Source of the DNA: an uncultured Candidatus Saccharibacteria bacterium
Lineage (GTDB): Bacteria; Patescibacteriota; Saccharimonadia; Saccharimonadales; Saccharimonadaceae
Reading direction: 5' to 3'
Length of the DNA stretch: 9,219 bases
Assembly (NCBI GenBank): GCA_937976315.1
Contig: CALJRR010000080.1
Span: 1 to 9,219 of the forward strand
The position numbers were made by a program, and so were the translations under genes. Of the stretch, positions 6,278-9,219 are shown in pieces. The notes below the pieces were generated by a model. The model did no database searches, was not told the origin of the DNA, and saw only the letters and a list, made by a program, of their open reading frames with translations. Positions within the stretch are counted from its first letter, which is position 1. Every line of letters starts with the position of its first letter.

Positions 6278-6297
6278 AAAAAGAGGATAGTTGGCTA

Positions 6298-6972
6298 ATG
6301 AGAATTTTACTAGTAGAAGATGATACGGCAATTGCGCGGTCGCTGAAAGAAGGCTTGGAAGATGAAGCCTATGCGGTTGATGTGGCGAATGATGGCAGCG
6401 AAGGTTATCGAACTGCTGCGGCTGATGATTATGATGTTATTATTTTGGACATAATGTTGCCAGAAATGAATGGCTATGAAGTTTGTCGAGCTCTGAGGAA
6501 TGACGGTAATAAAACGCCGATTTTAATGTTGACCGCACGCGATGCGGAACGTGACATTGTTGAAGGTTTGGATACGGGGGCGGATGATTATTTAGCTAAG
6601 CCGTTTAGCTTTGATGTGCTATTGGCTCGCATAAGGGCGTTACTTCGTAGGCCGAATGAGAAATTGGAGGAAATTTTTCAGGTGGGCGATTTGAAACTTG
6701 ATCCAAGCTCTAAAAAAGTAACACGAGCTTCGCAGGAGATTAACTTGACCGCTAAGGAATATGGTGTTCTGGAATATTTGATGCGGAATAAAGGTAAAGT
6801 TTTATCAAAAGAACAAATCATATCACACGTTTGGGATTTTGATGCGGACGTATTGCCGAATAATGTTGAGCTATTTATTATGTTTTTGCGCCGAAAAATC
6901 GATAAGCCATTTAAGTTGAAATTAATTCACACGGTTTCAGGCTTTGGCTATAAATTAGAGGAGAAATCATGA
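6298..6972 (+). CDS. OmpR/PhoB-family response regulator
   Basis: At 224 residues this is the standard two-domain regulator. The receiver (1 to about 118) has the acidic pair E7-D8-D9, phospho-acceptor Asp51 in VIILDIMLP, Thr79 in MLTARD and Lys101 in LAKPFSF. A short linker leads to a winged-helix DNA-binding domain (about 126-222) with LTAKEYGVLEYLMRN, the recognition region around NNVELFIMFLRRKID, and the closing wing HTVSGFGYKLE. All phosphorylation residues are present. It would bind tandem DNA sites after phosphorylation by the kinase encoded next, whose ATG overlaps its TGA (ATGA, 6969-6972), indicating translational coupling. An AGAGGA Shine-Dalgarno supports the ATG. The target genes are not evident from the window; the neighbouring peptidase and kinase are candidates by position only. 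Confidence 0.95.
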   Translation: MRILLVEDDTAIARSLKEGLEDEAYAVDVANDGSEGYRTAAADDYDVIILDIMLPEMNGYEVCRALRNDGNKTPILMLTARDAERDIVEGLDTGADDYLAKPFSFDVLLARIRALLRRPNEKLEEIFQVGDLKLDPSSKKVTRASQEINLTAKEYGVLEYLMRNKGKVLSKEQIISHVWDFDADVLPNNVELFIMFLRRKIDKPFKLKLIHTVSGFGYKLEEKS

Positions 6973-7958
6973 AACAGCAACGCGTCAAGCGACTAGCGCT
7001 AAGCTATTTGGCTGTGATTATGACGTTGTCGCTGGTGTTTAGTGTAATTATTTATGCTGTTACCTCGACGCAACTTAACCGAGAACTGCCACCAGATGAT
7101 CACATTAAACAAACTTCGGAAATTGAAGACCAATTTAATCATCGATTGGAACGGCGCGATAATAAAACGCGGGAAATGGTGATTATGTCGCTGGTGGTTT
7201 TGAACGGTGTAATGTTGGTGTTTGGCTATTGGTTGAGCTTGTTACTGGCACGAAGAACGCTGGCGCCAATTGAACGGTCAATTGAACAGCAAGCCCAATT
7301 TGTGTCTAATGCTAGCCACGAACTAAAAACTCCGTTGGCGGCGTTGCTTTTAAGTAATGAAATAGCGATGCGTAAGCGTGTGTTGACAGACGAAAAAGCT
7401 CGTCAGGTTTTGAGTCAAAACGTTGAGGAAATTAAAAAACTAGCTAATCTTAGTAATTCACTGCTGGATTTGGCGAAGTCGGAAAATGCTTTGAATGATC
7501 CAGAGCTAATTGATATTTCTGAAATTATTAAAGAGGTTATAGGGCAATATTCTCAGGTTGCAAAAGCAAAGCAGGTTAAGATTTTTCATAATATTCCAGA
7601 TGGTCAAAAAGTAACTTTGCAAGTAAATGCGGTTCGTCAGATTTTATCAATTTTGGTAGACAATGCTATTAAATACGCGCCGCAAAAGGTCGGCGAAGTG
7701 AAGATTCAGGTTGGTTTGAATAAAAATTCTGTGGAATTTATAGTTAAAGATAATGGACCGGGCATTTCGTCAAATGATCAAAAGCATATTTTCGAGAGAT
7801 TTTATCGTGCAGACGCGGCGCGGACTAGGACCGACGCGTCGGGCTATGGTTTGGGACTGGCAATTGCTAAAACCTTGGCGGATCGCTGTGGTTATACTAT
7901 TCGCATCAAAAGCAAGCCATCAGCTGGCGCGGAATTTATACTAGTTATTCCAAACTAA
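6969..7958 (+). CDS. Membrane sensor histidine kinase, partner of the upstream response regulator
   Basis: The protein has 329 residues. Two membrane helices (about 10-32 and 70-93) frame a short, charged extracytoplasmic loop of about 37 residues with no recognisable ligand-binding domain, so it probably senses an envelope or membrane cue or an accessory partner. No clear HAMP domain is seen; ARRTLAPIERSIEQQ leads directly into the DHp helix, FVSNASHELKTPLAAL, with phospho-acceptor His117. The ATPase domain has the N box ILVDNAIKYAP, G1 DNGPGIS, F box IFERFYRAD and G2 GYGLGLAIAK, all intact. The ATG overlaps the regulator's stop by four bases. The general plan resembles small-loop kinases of the CiaH/ResE kind, but no specific orthology is claimed. 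Confidence 0.95.
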   Translation: MKQQRVKRLALSYLAVIMTLSLVFSVIIYAVTSTQLNRELPPDDHIKQTSEIEDQFNHRLERRDNKTREMVIMSLVVLNGVMLVFGYWLSLLLARRTLAPIERSIEQQAQFVSNASHELKTPLAALLLSNEIAMRKRVLTDEKARQVLSQNVEEIKKLANLSNSLLDLAKSENALNDPELIDISEIIKEVIGQYSQVAKAKQVKIFHNIPDGQKVTLQVNAVRQILSILVDNAIKYAPQKVGEVKIQVGLNKNSVEFIVKDNGPGISSNDQKHIFERFYRADAARTRTDASGYGLGLAIAKTLADRCGYTIRIKSKPSAGAEFILVIPN

Positions 7959-7972
7959 TAACAGATAGAATA

Positions 7973-7981
7973 TGCTATAAT
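7973..7981 (+). promoter_or_regulatory. Extended -10 promoter, leaderless, for the phosphotransferase gene
   Basis: TGC followed by a perfect TATAAT (7976-7981) lies six bases before ATG 7988, so the predicted start of transcription is on the start codon or one base away. No -35 is visible at 16-18 bases, as is common with extended -10 promoters. The gene thus has its own promoter although only 29 bases separate it from the kinase stop. Confidence 0.72.
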
Positions 7982-7987
7982 TTACGC

Positions 7988-8998
7988 ATGGAAACATTGC
8001 CGGATCACGATAAATTATTAACCGACAGAGCCTTGCGGTGTGCGGCGATGGAGCTAAACGTTGATTCATCTGAATTACGGATCACGCCAGTAAGTGGTGG
8101 CTTTTCGCTTAATCGTCGAGCATTAGTGTCGTCTGGTGATCGAACGATTTTCGTTAAAGAAGTTGATGCTAATTTATTGTCGGATGAGGGTGAGCGGGAA
8201 TTAGGCTGGCTAAAAAAAGATTATGCAGTAACACGCTTGTTACAGAAAACTTATCCGCAATATGTTGCTGATTGGACTGAATTGGCTGATGACGGTTACG
8301 TGTTGATGACGAGCAGTTACGCTTCGTCAGATGGGTGGTTGTGGCAACCTCCGACGGATAACTATGTCGCGGAACGTTATATTTCGACGGTGATAACCGC
8401 GGTTCGAGAGCTGGAAAAAATAAAATTGCCGCAGGAGCTGATTGAAGAATTGCAATTACAACCATTTGCGGCGAGAGAGCTTGGCTTAGACGAAGGGATT
8501 GATCAGATTATTGCTGACGCTGATATTCGTCGTCGATTGATTAATAACTATCAAAAACTATTGCCAAATCAGTTGGAGATTAATCAGCGGCGTTGTCAGG
8601 CTATAATTGAGCTGTTAGAAAAGCGCGATGAGTTGATTAATATTTCGGCGCGCGCTAAAGAATTTGCCAAGCAGACGGAAGATTGCTTTAATCATTCGGA
8701 TGTTCGTAGTGATAATTTGGCATTCCATCTGCAAGCTGGCGAGTTGAAGTTGGTTGACTGGAACTGGGCTTCCTATACACCTAAAAGATCTGGTGCGACA
8801 GAATTTCTGGTTGATATGGCGCGCCATGGTCGTGACGTAACGCCGTGGCTAGGTGAGTTGAACGCGGAAATGCTGGCATCATTTGTCGGATTTTTCCTTA
8901 TACGTAGCCTCAAACCACCACTCAAGCCGGGTGATAATCTTCGTCAAATGCAAGCGTTATCAGCGGTTGTTGCTTACGATTTACTGCAATCTATGTAA
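7988..8998 (+). CDS. Aminoglycoside-phosphotransferase / choline-kinase fold small-molecule kinase
   Basis: This 336-residue protein has the protein-kinase-like fold of the APH family. SGGFSLNRRAL (36-46) resembles the nucleotide-binding loop, Lys57 in IFVKEVD fits the ATP-binding Lys, and Glu residues at 67-71 could pair with it. The catalytic loop is FNHSDVRSDNLAF (234-246), giving H236, D238 and N243, and the metal-binding Asp is D257 in LVDWNWA. The active site is thus complete. The middle (about 140-230) is helical and variable and would form the substrate pocket. The substrate is unknown: APH-like proteins phosphorylate aminoglycosides, choline, homoserine, methylthioribose or sugars, and resistance should not be assumed. 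It has no signal peptide and is cytoplasmic. The ATG is fixed by the extended -10 immediately upstream; there is no Shine-Dalgarno. It may be expressed independently of the two-component operon. Confidence 0.85.
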   Translation: METLPDHDKLLTDRALRCAAMELNVDSSELRITPVSGGFSLNRRALVSSGDRTIFVKEVDANLLSDEGERELGWLKKDYAVTRLLQKTYPQYVADWTELADDGYVLMTSSYASSDGWLWQPPTDNYVAERYISTVITAVRELEKIKLPQELIEELQLQPFAARELGLDEGIDQIIADADIRRRLINNYQKLLPNQLEINQRRCQAIIELLEKRDELINISARAKEFAKQTEDCFNHSDVRSDNLAFHLQAGELKLVDWNWASYTPKRSGATEFLVDMARHGRDVTPWLGELNAEMLASFVGFFLIRSLKPPLKPGDNLRQMQALSAVVAYDLLQSM

Positions 8999-9034
8999 AG
9001 AAATCATAAATGTAAATAATACAATGTACTTTCA

Positions 9035-9064
9035 TTGACAGACGCTATATATCGCGTGTATATT
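9035..9064 (+). promoter_or_regulatory. Sigma70-type promoter in the 8999-9174 intergenic region
   Basis: A consensus TTGACA (9035-9040) lies 18 bases before TATATT (9059-9064), predicting transcription from about 9071 and a 5' untranslated region of about 100 bases to ATG 9175. A second, weaker -10-like TGC-TATTTT (9148-9156) is nearer the gene. A small CAATG/CATTG inverted repeat (9022-9037) overlaps the -35. No terminator for the upstream gene and no recognisable riboswitch are seen in this 176-bp stretch. Confidence 0.6.
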
Positions 9065-9174
9065 CAATATTAAGCACTACATATGGTGTTTTAGAAAATA
9101 AATAACGTTTTTTGCAACATGTACCCGCTGGAGAGGTTGGGCTAGTTTGCTATTTTTATAAACAAGGAGGGGGA

Positions 9175-9219
9175 ATGTATAAATCAATTAAAAAACTCGA
9201 TGGTCGAACTGCTAAATTT
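9175..9219 (+). CDS. Start of an unidentified gene, cut by the window end
   Basis: An ATG follows a strong Shine-Dalgarno (AGGAGG at 9166-9171), and the frame is open for 15 codons (MYKSIKKLDGRTAKF) to the window edge. The N-terminus is basic and polar with no signal peptide visible so far. There is too little sequence to name a family. The RBS and the promoter at 9035 make a real gene likely. Confidence 0.6.
   Translation, partial: MYKSIKKLDGRTAKF

Noticed and set aside
6226..6297. Terminator between the S66 peptidase and the response regulator (GCTTTAAGC then T-run at about 6243-6258)
   Set aside because: The palindrome would have a one-base loop and only four weak pairs, so it is not a plausible terminator.
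7988..8998. Aminoglycoside resistance gene
   Set aside because: Only the general kinase fold and catalytic loop are recognisable; nothing in the substrate region points to aminoglycosides.
1..9219. Recoded TGA (as in Gracilibacteria and Absconditabacteria)
   Set aside because: TGA ends the response regulator at the expected C-terminus and no long gene needs TGA readthrough; Trp and Gly use ordinary codons.

Overview
The window looks like a chromosomal segment of a small-genome Candidate Phyla Radiation bacterium, most likely a Saccharibacteria (TM7) relative. This is inferred from moderate GC, the standard genetic code (TGA ends the response regulator and Trp is TGG), a fused two-domain glycosyltransferase, salvage rather than biosynthesis genes, a Gly/Ser/Gln-rich membrane-anchored protein and a compact plus-strand layout. 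No marker gene here proves the phylum. All intact genes lie on the plus strand.

Layout. Positions 1-54 are the 3' two thirds of tRNA-Asn(GUU), followed by a small terminator-like hairpin and a YhhQ-family queuosine-precursor transporter (122-799). Next comes a two-gene envelope-glycosylation unit: a GT2 (dolichol-phosphate-mannose-synthase-like) domain fused to a GT39/ArnT-like membrane glycosyltransferase (852-3503), and a single-pass membrane protein with a Ser/Thr/Gln/Gly-rich tail (3533-3964). A strong bidirectional terminator (3983-4015) closes it. Positions 4029-5086 are a gene graveyard: the last 40 codons of a minus-strand surface protein with an LAxTG sorting signal, then a plus-strand histidyl-tRNA synthetase broken by at least three frame changes, with an internal deletion and no anticodon-binding domain.

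The most striking element is at 5096-5205. An extended -10 promoter is followed at once by a 14-residue ORF, MTKLFLQHHHHLHV, with five His codons. After it come two copies of GGAGGTTTTTTG flanking one CCTCC segment, so that CCTCC can pair with either copy. This has the architecture of a histidine-responsive attenuator. It lies directly upstream of an S66 peptidase whose catalytic-residue spacing is closer to microcin C immunity protein MccF than to LdcA (5233-6225), not of a recognisable His biosynthesis gene.

The right part holds an OmpR-type response regulator and its sensor kinase (overlapping by ATGA), a separately promoted aminoglycoside-phosphotransferase-fold kinase (7988-8998), a 176-bp intergenic region with a good promoter, and the first 15 codons of another gene. 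Three of the promoters seen place the predicted transcription start on or within a few bases of the start codon, which suggests leaderless transcripts. Genes with Shine-Dalgarno sequences (3533, 5233, 6298, 9175) also occur, so two initiation modes seem to coexist.
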